Below, piece by piece: positions 51,730 through 61,068 of a stretch of DNA of 64,000 nucleotides. The stretch spans positions 2,294,001 to 2,358,000 of the forward strand of contig NZ_CP086239.1 of NCBI RefSeq assembly GCF_026650985.1, written 5' to 3'. A model generated the notes under the pieces. That model was given only the letters and a program-made list of their open reading frames with translations, had not been told where the DNA came from and did not search any database. This DNA is from Clostridium estertheticum (GTDB lineage: Bacteria; Bacillota; Clostridia; Clostridiales; Clostridiaceae). The position numbers and the translations under genes are program-made. The first letter of the stretch is position 1, and each line of letters opens with the position of its first letter.

Positions 51730-52134
51730 TTATTTAGACTGCTTATCAACTATATTCTTGAGTAATTCCCCATGACGACGTTCGTCTAATGCAATTGCTT
51801 CTATTTGTTTTGCAGCATCTTCAAGTCCAATACCTCGTACCTTACCTGCAAACTGATTTAACCCTTCAAAAGCATTGCTCTCAGCTGGTGCAATCTTTTT
51901 TAATAATTCAAAAATATCTTGGTTGGTGTGACCATTAAGAACTTCATATATTCCTGCATGACACATTTCATCTGTCGCTATTTTTAGAAGGATTTCTGAT
52001 ATTTCATCAAGACCTCTTTCCTTAGCAAGGAATGCTAAACCAGCGTACATTGATGCACCTTGTTCTTCACCTTTCCCATTTTTATCTACTTGTTCTTCAA
52101 ATTTCGTACCTTTCGTAACTCCATAAATACTCAT
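51730..52134 (-). CDS. Ferritin-like diiron protein (rubrerythrin type without rubredoxin)
   Basis: The 134-residue four-helix protein has Glu in GEEQGASMYAGLA, DEMCHAGIYE, and DERRHGELL, giving the ExxH pairs of a diiron site. No rubredoxin domain is attached. Such proteins reduce peroxides in anaerobes. The ATG at 52134 has AGGAGG. The neighbouring split-barrel flavoprotein on the same strand could be an electron-transfer partner. A free-standing rubredoxin-like fragment lies far away at 45868. Confidence 0.85.
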   Translation of the reverse strand: MSIYGVTKGTKFEEQVDKNGKGEEQGASMYAGLAFLAKERGLDEISEILLKIATDEMCHAGIYEVLNGHTNQDIFELLKKIAPAESNAFEGLNQFAGKVRGIGLEDAAKQIEAIALDERRHGELLKNIVDKQSK

Positions 52135-52391
52135 ATAAAAACCCTCCTAATTTAGTAATATTTATTTGATTAATGTAATTTTTCTCAAAACTACATTTAT
52201 TATTTCTACCTTGCTAAAATTATTTATACTAGATATATGTATAATTTAGCTTGCAATTTGTTGTAGATAATAATATATTAGTACTACTAACATTTATTTA
52301 ATATTAGCAAATATTCTTATCGGTGTCAATATTTTTTTAGTGATAGTAAATAATATTTTGTATCACTAAACTATTTAAGGAGTGTTATATA

Positions 52392-52955
52392 ATGTCTATC
52401 GGAAATAAAATTAGAAATTACAGGCAACAAATAAATATGAACATTTCCAAATTAGCTGAGGTCACTGGATTATCATGTGGGTTTATCAGCCAAGTTGAAA
52501 ATGATAAAGTCTCTCTTTCATTAGAAAGTCTTAAGAAAATTTCTTCAACGCTTAAAATCCCAATAAAAAACTTTCTAGAAGATCAATTATTTAAACCAGA
52601 GCTCGTAAGGAAAGATTTTAGGCCAAAAATGAAGTTAGCAGAGGGCCCCGAAGTAGAGGTATTATCAGCAGCTTTTGGTCGTCAATTACAAGTATTAATG
52701 GTTAATCTTCCTTCAGGTTATCAAGCAGGTAATAGCACTCATACCCATGATGGTGAAGAATTTATTACTGTACTAATAGGAAAAGTTAAAATAACACAAG
52801 GTGATTTCTCATCTACCCTAGAAGTAGGAGATAGTATTCACCTAGATAGTACCTACCCTCACCTTTGTCAAAATGTTGATGATACTCCAGCTAAAGTTAT
52901 TATAGCCCTAACTCCTCCAACACTATTACCAATTTGTAAAATTGATGATAATTAA
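52392..52955 (+). CDS. XRE-family regulator with a C-terminal cupin domain
   Basis: The 187-residue protein has an N-terminal helix-turn-helix (~5-60; LAEVTGLSCGFISQVENDK) and a cupin sensor domain (~110-180; HTHDGEEFITVLIGKVKI and GDSIHLDSTYPH). Such regulators often sense amino acids, sugars or polyamines and control a transport gene. The adjacent convergent gene is a DAACS symporter and is a candidate target. The ATG follows AAGGAG. Confidence 0.85.
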   Translation: MSIGNKIRNYRQQINMNISKLAEVTGLSCGFISQVENDKVSLSLESLKKISSTLKIPIKNFLEDQLFKPELVRKDFRPKMKLAEGPEVEVLSAAFGRQLQVLMVNLPSGYQAGNSTHTHDGEEFITVLIGKVKITQGDFSSTLEVGDSIHLDSTYPHLCQNVDDTPAKVIIALTPPTLLPICKIDDN

Positions 52956-53005
52956 AAAAAGAGAGCTCCGTTGTGGAATTGTATCCCACGCGAGGCTCCT
53001 TTTTC
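52956..53005. terminator. Imperfect bidirectional terminator
   Basis: GAGAGCTCC...GGAGGCTCC-type stem with A run before and T run after, between the convergent regulator and symporter genes. Confidence 0.55.
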
Positions 53006-53044
53006 ATATTTATATGAATTATATAATATCATTCAACATCTTAT

Positions 53045-54316
53045 TTATATACTCGTTTCGCTAGCAATTTTTTTATCTTGTTTCAACCAATTCTTACCTT
53101 CTACTAGTCTAGTAACAAGCATAGAACACACCGTGTTTCCTGTAGAATTAAGTAGCGTTGCTGGTGCATCTATAATGACGCTAACAACTGCAATAATTGG
53201 AAGCACTTCTGGGGGTAAACCATATACACTTAATATTAGCATTTCACCAATCATTCCACCACTAGGAATAGCACCCATAACCGCCCCTACTAGAAGTGAA
53301 ACACCTATAATACCAAGTATCGAGCTAACACTAGTCATATCCTTACCAAATAACCCCATTAAAAGTGTGATTTTCATAACACCACCAAATACAGACCCAT
53401 CCTTATGCATGTTTGCACCAAGTGGAATTACGGTCTCTGCAATATCATACGGCACACCAATTTTTTTTACAGTTTCTAAGTTAGCTGGTATACAAACCGC
53501 ACTAGAGCAAGTTGCTAACGCTGTGACTGAAGGTGTAACAGCATTTTCCCAAAATATTCTTACACCATTTTTACCAGCTGCAACAAAAGCATACAGACTA
53601 AAAAATCCAAAATAATAAATTACAGAAATGATTAAATATAATACAAATATTTTTAAATATCCATTTAGAATTTGACCGCCAAGTTGGCCTACCATCGAAG
53701 CAAAATAACACCCTAAACCAATAGGTGCATAATACATTATGATTTTAACAACGTTCATCATTGTAATCGAACCGGCCTCAAGTAACCTCGCAAGCGATTT
53801 TGCTTTTTCTCCAGAAAGAGAAACTGAAATTCCAAAAATAATTGAAAATACAACAAGTTGTAACATATTCTTTCTTGAGAGTAAATCAACAAAATCTGAA
53901 ACAGTAAATGTATTCACAAGTTGATCTAAAAATGAAACTTTTTCAATAGTTTGAGTTCCCACAGCACTCTTCATTATACTTTTAAACATATCTATATGAA
54001 GACCACTCGTTGGCTTCATAATAAGTGTAGCTATGGTTCCAATAATCGCCGCAATAAGTGCTGTAGATAAAAATACTAACACTATACTTCCCATAATTTT
54101 ACCTAGTCTTTTCATTCCACTAATATTTGCCATAGCAGAGGAAACACTAAAAAATACTAATGGGACCAAAATCATAAACATTAGATTTATAAATAATTTT
54201 CCAAAAGGTTCTAATACAGAAGATTTTGGGCCCATTACGATCCCTATAATCCCTCCAAGTATAACTGACCCTAAAAGAATAATTGTTGATTTATAGCTTT
54301 TGAATAACTTCTTCAT
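53045..54316 (-). CDS. Dicarboxylate/amino acid:cation symporter (DAACS family)
   Basis: The ~423-residue membrane protein has the DAACS layout: several N-terminal helices (GGIIGIVMGP), a long hairpin region, and the substrate-site motifs TCSSAVCIPAN and IPLGANMHKDGSVFGGV near the C-terminus. It imports glutamate, aspartate, dicarboxylates or Ser/Thr with Na+ or H+. I chose the ATG at 54316, spaced from GAGGGAG; a Met five codons earlier is not. The adjacent XRE-cupin protein may regulate it. Confidence 0.87.
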   Translation of the reverse strand: MKKLFKSYKSTIILLGSVILGGIIGIVMGPKSSVLEPFGKLFINLMFMILVPLVFFSVSSAMANISGMKRLGKIMGSIVLVFLSTALIAAIIGTIATLIMKPTSGLHIDMFKSIMKSAVGTQTIEKVSFLDQLVNTFTVSDFVDLLSRKNMLQLVVFSIIFGISVSLSGEKAKSLARLLEAGSITMMNVVKIIMYYAPIGLGCYFASMVGQLGGQILNGYLKIFVLYLIISVIYYFGFFSLYAFVAAGKNGVRIFWENAVTPSVTALATCSSAVCIPANLETVKKIGVPYDIAETVIPLGANMHKDGSVFGGVMKITLLMGLFGKDMTSVSSILGIIGVSLLVGAVMGAIPSGGMIGEMLILSVYGLPPEVLPIIAVVSVIIDAPATLLNSTGNTVCSMLVTRLVEGKNWLKQDKKIASETSI

Positions 54317-54521
54317 CTGTAACTCCCTCATATTAAATTTTAGTCTATATTATAATGGATTTCATATCTATTTTACATTAAAATTTATAAAATAGGGTTA
54401 CTATTAAATAAATAATTGTGGGGAATTTAAATTTAGTTTTCTATTTACAACGTAACAATGTTATGTTACACTGCATATATTAGAAAAAATAGTATTATAT
54501 ATAATTAAAAGGAGATCGAAT

Positions 54522-55142
54522 ATGGACGAGGATTTAATAACAAAAAAAGAATTACTCGAGGTCACTAATGTTTCCTATGGACAGTTATATAGATGGAAAA
54601 GAAAGAACCTTATACCTGAAGAATGGTTTATAAAAAAATCCAGCTATACTGGTCAAGAAACCTACTTTCCAAGGTTAAAAATATTAGACAGGATAGAAAA
54701 GATTTTAAATATGAAGGATGGCATATCATTAGATGACCTGGCACAAATGTTTTCACCACAATTAGCAGATGTATTTTTAAGTGAAGATGATTTATTAACC
54801 AAGAACATTGTTACAAGGCAAACATTAACAACATATAAAAATATCTATGGAGAGATAAAAATATTTTCTTTTCAAAAAATCTTATATATTTTATTATTAG
54901 AAAAAAGCTTATTATCAGGGAATGTATCCATAGATGAAAGTAAACTTATGTTAGAGACTTTAGAAGAGAATTATACATTGTTGGATGGGAAAAATTGCGA
55001 GGTGATTATTATACGCAAATTTGGAATCACGTTATGTTTTTTAATAACAAAGCCAAATGAATTTTATATAGACAAGTATTCAAAAATAATATTAGGACTT
55101 AATATTTCATCGTGCATTGAAGAACTTAAAATTAAGATGTAA
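54522..55142 (+). CDS. YhbD-like DUF4004 protein
   Basis: The 206-residue protein begins LITKKELLEVTNVSYGQLYRWKRKNLIPEEWFIKKSS, a MerR-like helix-turn-helix of the DUF4004 family, followed by a helical domain. In Bacillus yhbD lies next to the bactofilin genes yhbE and yhbF, as here (33 bases to the next gene). It is probably a transcription or structural partner of the bactofilin. The exact role is unknown. Confidence 0.82.
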   Translation: MDEDLITKKELLEVTNVSYGQLYRWKRKNLIPEEWFIKKSSYTGQETYFPRLKILDRIEKILNMKDGISLDDLAQMFSPQLADVFLSEDDLLTKNIVTRQTLTTYKNIYGEIKIFSFQKILYILLLEKSLLSGNVSIDESKLMLETLEENYTLLDGKNCEVIIIRKFGITLCFLITKPNEFYIDKYSKIILGLNISSCIEELKIKM

Positions 55143-55175
55143 CAATTCATTAATAAATTTAAGGAGGGATTTAAC

Positions 55176-55907
55176 ATGGAAAATATGAATAATAATTTAA
55201 AAATGTCAGGATCAGGAATCTCAGGTGGAGGAAAATATAATGATGTATTTATAAGCGGATCTGGGAAAATCACTGGTGATTTAGACTGTGTTTACTTTAA
55301 AACTAGTGGTTCCTCAAAAGTTATAGGTAACCTAAAAGCAGAAACTATAAAGATTAGTGGTTCTTCAAAAATTGAAGGTAATGTAGAAGTAAAAGACATT
55401 AAGATAAGTGGATCAACTCATGTCATAGGTAATCTTAAAAGTGAGAACGTAAGCATAAGCGGGTCAACTCATATAGACGGAAACCTATACGCACAAGAGG
55501 TTAATATATCAGGCTCAGTAATTGTAGGAAAAAATTGTGAAGCAGAATGTTTTAAGGCTAATGGTGGTTTTAAAATACAAGAATTATTAAATGCGGGACA
55601 AATAACTATTAGACTGGGTGGTAACTGTTTTGTTAAAGAAATTGGGGGCGAGCATATTGACATAAGAGTTAATCCTATGAACAACTCTATATTTAGAAAA
55701 GCAATTGACAAAATTTTCAATACCAAAGCTGAATTAACTACAGATCTAATAGAAGGAGATGATATCTATCTTCAAAACACAAATGTTAATATAGTAAGAG
55801 GAAATAATATTACAATAGGTACAGGTTGTAATATTGGTCTCATAGAGTATAAAGATGAGATTAATATTTCAGACTCCTCTATAGTTAAAGATCAAAAGAA
55901 GATATAA
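55176..55907 (+). CDS. Bactofilin-like polymer-forming protein
   Basis: The 243-residue protein is almost all a repeated beta-helix pattern of the form xISGSxxxxGN with Gly-Asn turns (KTSGSSKVIGNL, KISGSSKIEGN, KISGSTHVIGNL, SISGSTHIDGNL). This is typical of bactofilins, which form cytoskeletal filaments. The first half has the clear repeats; the second half is more variable. It follows the DUF4004 gene with an AGGAGG site. Confidence 0.85.
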   Translation: MENMNNNLKMSGSGISGGGKYNDVFISGSGKITGDLDCVYFKTSGSSKVIGNLKAETIKISGSSKIEGNVEVKDIKISGSTHVIGNLKSENVSISGSTHIDGNLYAQEVNISGSVIVGKNCEAECFKANGGFKIQELLNAGQITIRLGGNCFVKEIGGEHIDIRVNPMNNSIFRKAIDKIFNTKAELTTDLIEGDDIYLQNTNVNIVRGNNITIGTGCNIGLIEYKDEINISDSSIVKDQKKI

Positions 55908-55911
55908 AAAT

Positions 55912-55972
55912 AACTTAAAACATTTTTATATAAGACGCTTGCGTTAGCTACTTATATGGAAATGTTTTAAGT
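55912..55972 (+). terminator. Terminator after the bactofilin gene
   Basis: ACTTAAAACATTTTTATATAAG pairs across a longer loop with CTTATATGGAAATGTTTTAAGT, one mismatch. Confidence 0.7.
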
Positions 55973-55984
55973 CATAATATTATT

Positions 55985-56590
55985 TTACAATTTTTTCACT
56001 TTTTTTATTGTCATTAATTTGTATCCTATAAGTCCTACTATTACGACTACCACAACAATATCTGCATAATGAAACCACGGCCTAATCATAACCCACTTTG
56101 CCCCCATGTAATAACCAGTATACCCAAGTAAAGTACTCCAAATTAATGAACCCAAAAATGTATATACTGTGAATTTTTTTAAATCCATATTACTTATCCC
56201 TGCTGGGAGTGAAATAAAAGTTCTTACTATAGGAAGTAACCTTGAATAAAATACAATTTTCTCTCCATATTTTTTAAAGTATAGATCACTTTTATCTAAA
56301 CTTGATTTTGACAAATGCAAAAAAGATGCGTATTTCTCAACTAGAGGTCTTCCACCTAATTTTCCTAAATAATAAGCTAAGATTGAACCAAATGTTCCTC
56401 CAAGCGTTCCTAGAATTATTGTTGGAATTATGCTCAGCCTTCCTGTATAACTTAAATAACCTCCAAAAGGAAGTATAGCCTCACTAGGTATTGGAATACA
56501 TGCGCTTTCAAGAGCCATAAATGCAAAAACCCCTAAATACCCCACTTTATCCATAACTAAAATTACCATGTTAATTAAACTTTCTACCAT
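55985..56590 (-). CDS. DedA-family membrane protein
   Basis: The ~201-residue protein has the DedA/SNARE-associated pattern: ESACIPIPSEAILPFGGYLSYTGR near the N-terminus and FYSRLLPIVRTFISLPAGI in the middle, with four to five helices. DedA proteins are thought to flip lipids such as undecaprenyl phosphate or phosphatidylethanolamine. I chose the ATG at 56590, 7 bases after GGGAGG. It is close to a MATE gene but has no clear operon link. Confidence 0.88.
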   Translation of the reverse strand: MVESLINMVILVMDKVGYLGVFAFMALESACIPIPSEAILPFGGYLSYTGRLSIIPTIILGTLGGTFGSILAYYLGKLGGRPLVEKYASFLHLSKSSLDKSDLYFKKYGEKIVFYSRLLPIVRTFISLPAGISNMDLKKFTVYTFLGSLIWSTLLGYTGYYMGAKWVMIRPWFHYADIVVVVVIVGLIGYKLMTIKKVKKL

Positions 56591-56650
56591 ATTTTCCTCC
56601 CGTAAATTCAAAAACTTGTTACAAGTATAAATCTTTTGATAGTAATTATT

Positions 56651-57979
56651 TTAGCATCTATAGTTTTTCCTGTGTTTAATGCAAAGCGGAACTTCATATG
56701 CGAGCATAATAATCCATCCAGCAAGGCAGGCTAGGGCAACCCCTACAATACCATATTTAGGAGCCAATAAATATGTAAATGATACTCTTCCAACCATTTG
56801 TATAAATGTTGACCTTAATGTAACTTTTAAATCACCCATCCCCCTGAAATATCCTTGTATTCCGTTTGTCCAACTTGGAAGCAAATAGAAAAATGCCATC
56901 ATTTCAAGATACGTTACTCCTAGTTCTACTACTTTCGAGTTCTTCTCTGGAACAAATAAATTCATTATATGTGGAGCTCCAAAGTATATTACCACTAGAA
57001 GCAAAAGCCAATATAAAGACTCAATCTTCATTCCATACCAGAAACCTTGCTTTATACGTTCATCTTTTTTAGCTCCTCTATTCTGAGCGAGAAAGGTAGT
57101 CATTCCGTTACTAATGCTTTGTTCTGGTGCAAAAGCAAAATCATCTACACGGTTTACCGCATTAAATGTAGCAATAGATTCTACGCCTAGAGGATTAACT
57201 GCTCCTTGAACAAATACTTTTCCAACATAAAGGCATGTCTGTTGCATAGCTGTAACCCAACTATAGTTAATTGTAATTTTAAGTAAAGCTCTATCTATAA
57301 TAAGTTCTTTTCTTGAAAATCTAAGTATTGGGAATTTTCTATAAGCATATGAAATACAAAGAACACTCGCAATCACTTCTGCAGTAACCGTCGCTATTGC
57401 TGCTCCATTAACCCCCATATGCAAATACACTACAAAAATAATATCCATAACTACATTTAAAACTGAAGATATTATTAAAAATAATAATGGTGTTTTTGAA
57501 TCTCCCATACTACGAAGCGTTGCCGCATAAACATTGTATAAGAAGGTAAATACTAATCCACAAAATATTATTCTTAAGTAACTTGTTGCATCTCCTAATA
57601 TTTCAATTGGAGTATTTATCATTAGGAGAATTGGCCTAGTCAAAATAATGCAACTAATTATAATAATTACTGTAAAAATAAAACCAGCTATAAAAGTTGT
57701 AGATATTTCACGTTTAAGCTTTTTTTTATCGCCTTGTCCAAAATATTCACTCATTAAAACAGAAGCTCCCATACAAATTCCTATAATAAAAAACATTGCA
57801 ATGTTCATAATAGGATTAGCCGTACCGACTGCCGCTAATGCATTTGTGCCAACATAACGACCCACTATAATAGAGTCTGCTGCATTATAACTAAGTTGAA
57901 AAAGGTTTCCAAGTATTAAAGGTATTGCAAACCCAACTAAATGTTTTGGTATATTTCCTTTCGTCATATCTGTTATCAA
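56651..57979 (-). CDS. MATE-family efflux transporter
   Basis: The 442-residue protein has about 12 helices in two related halves, starting MTKGNIPKHLVGFAIPLILGNLFQ and with NAADSIIVGRYVGTNALAAVG, as in MATE drug/sodium antiporters. The start at 57979 is a TTG followed four codons later by an ATG; both lie before MTKGN and the exact start is unsure. The efflux substrate is unknown. Downstream is a DedA gene. Confidence 0.87.
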   Translation of the reverse strand: MITDMTKGNIPKHLVGFAIPLILGNLFQLSYNAADSIIVGRYVGTNALAAVGTANPIMNIAMFFIIGICMGASVLMSEYFGQGDKKKLKREISTTFIAGFIFTVIIIISCIILTRPILLMINTPIEILGDATSYLRIIFCGLVFTFLYNVYAATLRSMGDSKTPLLFLIISSVLNVVMDIIFVVYLHMGVNGAAIATVTAEVIASVLCISYAYRKFPILRFSRKELIIDRALLKITINYSWVTAMQQTCLYVGKVFVQGAVNPLGVESIATFNAVNRVDDFAFAPEQSISNGMTTFLAQNRGAKKDERIKQGFWYGMKIESLYWLLLLVVIYFGAPHIMNLFVPEKNSKVVELGVTYLEMMAFFYLLPSWTNGIQGYFRGMGDLKVTLRSTFIQMVGRVSFTYLLAPKYGIVGVALACLAGWIIMLAYEVPLCIKHRKNYRC

Positions 57980-58013
57980 TTTAAAAACACATCCAATCGC
58001 TAAATTAAATAAT

Positions 58014-58466
58014 TTAAAAAGAGTCTTTTTTTGTGGCTATCTCAGCTTTTCTTTGAGAAAAGTACAACATTAACTCAGGTGTAATAATAAATATTTGATT
58101 ATATGGATTTATAACAAATCCCTTTACCGTATTTATATTTTCTAAAACAATTCCATTTAAATCATCATATGTATATGCTAGCGTTTCCTGCTTATCCTTT
58201 GACCATTTACATAATTCATCATTATCTGTAAATGTAACTATATAAGATTCATTTTCTGTATTAGTTATAGTTTTAAAACTAACCGTTGTTCCTTCTGGAA
58301 TTACCCCCTTTTCTACCTCGCCACTTATTATTACAGGTGTCATTAAATGTGATTTATTTATTTTCTCGATAAGATTAAGTTCATTCACCGCACTTTTCTC
58401 GCTTATAAATTTATCCATACTATCAACTAATTCTGGATTAGTTACTGGCTTATTTACTTTTATCAT
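58014..58466 (-). CDS. SseB-like domain protein
   Basis: The ~150-residue soluble protein resembles the SseB N-terminal domain: TPVIISGEVEKG, YIVTFTDNDELCKW and GFVINPYNQIFIITPELM. The function of this family is not established. I chose the ATG at 58466, 9 bases after GGGGAGG. It is on the same strand as MATE and ends close to it. The match is moderate. Confidence 0.65.
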   Translation of the reverse strand: MIKVNKPVTNPELVDSMDKFISEKSAVNELNLIEKINKSHLMTPVIISGEVEKGVIPEGTTVSFKTITNTENESYIVTFTDNDELCKWSKDKQETLAYTYDDLNGIVLENINTVKGFVINPYNQIFIITPELMLYFSQRKAEIATKKDSF

Positions 58467-58740
58467 AAAACTCATCCTCCCCTTAACCAAATAATATCCA
58501 TTATACTCTGTAACTCTCCAGATTAATATGTCTAATCACGAAACAAGTTTATATTACGAACTTATATAACAATCAAAATTCATTTTATTCTTTCATAAAA
58601 CACATAATCTTTACATAAATAATTAGAAATGTTTCGATAATTATATGATAGAATATAAAATATAAGGTATTATATGGTGTGTACTTAATTATTTTGTAAA
58701 TTATAGGTCTTAGTGCCTAGTAAATCGGGGGATGATACAC

Positions 58741-59427
58741 TTGGCAAAAAAAATATATCTTGTTGAAGATGAAATAAGTTTAAATCTTTTACTTGAAAAA
58801 TACTTGGAACGTGAAGGTTACGAAGTAACTACTTTTTCTACAGGTAATCCTGCAATAGCAAGAATTGAGGATATGCCTGATCTTTGGATATTAGATATAA
58901 TGCTTCCAGATATTGATGGTTATGAAATTATTAAAGCCATTAAGTCTTTTAATAAAAATACTCCTGTTATTTTTATGTCTGCAAGAAATGAGGAACTTGA
59001 TCGTGTGGTTGGCCTTGAGCTTGGTAGCGATGATTATTTGTCAAAACCATTTTTACCTAGAGAACTTATTATTAGAACTAATAAACTTTTAGAGAGAATT
59101 TCTGGCACAACTAAAGCAGATGTTACATCAATAAGTGATGACTTAAACATGGCAGGATATTGTATTAGCAAAAAACAAAGAACTGTTTTTATAGGAAGCG
59201 ACGAGATTATTTTAACTAAAAAAGAATTTGAGCTACTATATTATTTTATTGAAAATAAAAATAATTTGATATCTAGAGAACAGATATTAGATAATGTATG
59301 GGGCGATGATTACTTTGGTTCAGATAGAGTTGTTGATGATGTTATAAGGCGCCTTAGAAAAAAAATAGATAAATTCACAATAGAAACAGTATATGGTTAT
59401 GGATATAAATTGGTTTACAAATCATGA
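58741..59427 (+). CDS. OmpR-family response regulator
   Basis: The ~228-residue protein has a receiver domain (IYLVEDEISLNLLLEKYL, phosphorylation Asp in LWILDIMLP, then SARNEELDRVVGLELGSDDYLSKPF) and a winged-helix DNA-binding domain (ILTKKEFELLYYFIE, SDRVVDDVIRRLRKKI). I chose the TTG at 58741 because the GGGGG site is too close to the ATG at 58732. The kinase gene starts 4 bases before its stop, so the pair is coupled. It may control the cell-wall glycosyltransferase genes that follow. Confidence 0.9.
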   Translation: MAKKIYLVEDEISLNLLLEKYLEREGYEVTTFSTGNPAIARIEDMPDLWILDIMLPDIDGYEIIKAIKSFNKNTPVIFMSARNEELDRVVGLELGSDDYLSKPFLPRELIIRTNKLLERISGTTKADVTSISDDLNMAGYCISKKQRTVFIGSDEIILTKKEFELLYYFIENKNNLISREQILDNVWGDDYFGSDRVVDDVIRRLRKKIDKFTIETVYGYGYKLVYKS

Positions 59428-60815
59428 ATATATTCAAATATAAATTTAAATCACTAACTATGAGAATATGGACAACCTTTACAGTAATAATACTTATAAT
59501 AATTTTCAGTATTTCAATCTTTTACCTTGTCGCTTTTAAAACTATTACTGAAAAAGGTATAACTCAAGATTTAAAAGTATCTCATACTTATTTATTAAAA
59601 GCTAGTAATTTTACCCAGCCTAATAGATTTGAAGGGATGCGAAATCTTAAGTATAGCGATTATTACATTGTAACTGTGGATAAAAATAAAAAAGCTGAAA
59701 TAGTAAATGTAAATAAAGCTCACGGGATGCCACCTGATTCTCCTGGTAATGTCAAATCTGATTTTAGAATTAATGAAAATAAAATTAAGCTATGGATGGC
59801 AAGTTACATTAAACCAGGTACCCTTTCTGAAAAACAATTTACTGGATCATACAACAATACTAAATTTATCTTCTTGATAAGCTCAATTAAATATGGGACC
59901 TCTGGAACATCATATTTAATAAGTTATGTGCCTGAAATACAAGATAGAGGCCTTTTGTATACAGTGCTTTGGATAGGATTACTATTTATAGCTATTGGAT
60001 TTCTGTGTGCTAAACTGGTTGCAAATTATATTTCAAAACCGCTTAAGGAACTTGAGAATTATACCATCAGAATATCCCATAAAGATTGGGAAGAACCTAT
60101 TAGAATTAAAAATGAGGACGAACTTGGAAGACTAGCAAACTCTATGAATATGATGCGAAAAGAATTAAAACGTGGTGATGAAGAAGAGAAACTGTTTCTA
60201 CAAAGCATATCTCACGATTTAAAAACACCAATTATGGTAATTATGAGTCATGCCGAGGCAATAATTGATGGTGTATATGTGGAATCAGTGGAGCAAAATG
60301 CACAGATAATAAAGGATGAGGCTCTAAGGCTCGAAAAGAAAGTTAAACAAATGTTATATTTGAATACTCTTGATTATGTTTTAGAAAACAACTTTGAAAA
60401 TATTGAAATTAATATGCAACGCTTACTTTACCATATTACAAATAGATTTGAAGTAGTTAATAGTAATATACAATGGGATTTAAACATTGGAGAAGCTATT
60501 ATTACTGGGAATGCAGATAAAGTGCAAGTTTCTATTGAAAACATATTAGATAATAGCCTTAGATACGCTAAGGAGAAAATATGTGTAACACTAAAAAAAG
60601 AAGGTAACTTTGTTGTAGTTGAGATCTATAATGATGGCCCCAATATCCCTGAAGAACATCTGTGTCACATTTTTGACAATTTCTACAAAGATAAGACTGG
60701 TAAATTTGGACTTGGTCTTGCCATTTGTAAAAAAATTATAAATTATTATAATGGAGAGATAGAAGTTACAAATAGAGATGTCGGTGTTAGTTTTTCAATT
60801 AGGTATCCTCTGTAA
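59424..60815 (+). CDS. Sensor histidine kinase (HAMP type)
   Basis: The 463-residue kinase has TM1 (~15-38), an external sensor domain of about 130 residues, TM2 (~180-200), HAMP (~205-255), HisKA with the His in ISHDLKTPIMV and HATPase with DNSLRYA, NDGPNI and FGLGLAIC. It probably phosphorylates the adjacent OmpR regulator. The signal is unknown. Its ATG overlaps the regulator stop. Confidence 0.9.
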   Translation: MNIFKYKFKSLTMRIWTTFTVIILIIIFSISIFYLVAFKTITEKGITQDLKVSHTYLLKASNFTQPNRFEGMRNLKYSDYYIVTVDKNKKAEIVNVNKAHGMPPDSPGNVKSDFRINENKIKLWMASYIKPGTLSEKQFTGSYNNTKFIFLISSIKYGTSGTSYLISYVPEIQDRGLLYTVLWIGLLFIAIGFLCAKLVANYISKPLKELENYTIRISHKDWEEPIRIKNEDELGRLANSMNMMRKELKRGDEEEKLFLQSISHDLKTPIMVIMSHAEAIIDGVYVESVEQNAQIIKDEALRLEKKVKQMLYLNTLDYVLENNFENIEINMQRLLYHITNRFEVVNSNIQWDLNIGEAIITGNADKVQVSIENILDNSLRYAKEKICVTLKKEGNFVVVEIYNDGPNIPEEHLCHIFDNFYKDKTGKFGLGLAICKKIINYYNGEIEVTNRDVGVSFSIRYPL

Positions 60816-60817
60816 AT

Positions 60818-60850
60818 AAAAGCAATCAGCAGTCATGTTGATTGCTTTTA
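60818..60850 (+). terminator. Terminator after the two-component operon
   Basis: AAAAGCAATCA / TGATTGCTTTT stem, T-rich 3' flank. Confidence 0.8.
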
Positions 60851-61068
60851 CTTATGTAATTTATAATCACATAAAGCTCACATAATTATTTGATACTACT
60901 ACTACAATTTATGATTATAATCTTATTTATAGAGAAGTAAGTAGTCCACTTAGAAATAATATACAAACTGTATTTGAAATAAAATGGGGGGATAAAAAAT
61001 ATACACTAAAACTAATTATGGAAAGGCCTATTTTACGGTCAAACCATTCTAAAAAGGAGCAAATTAAA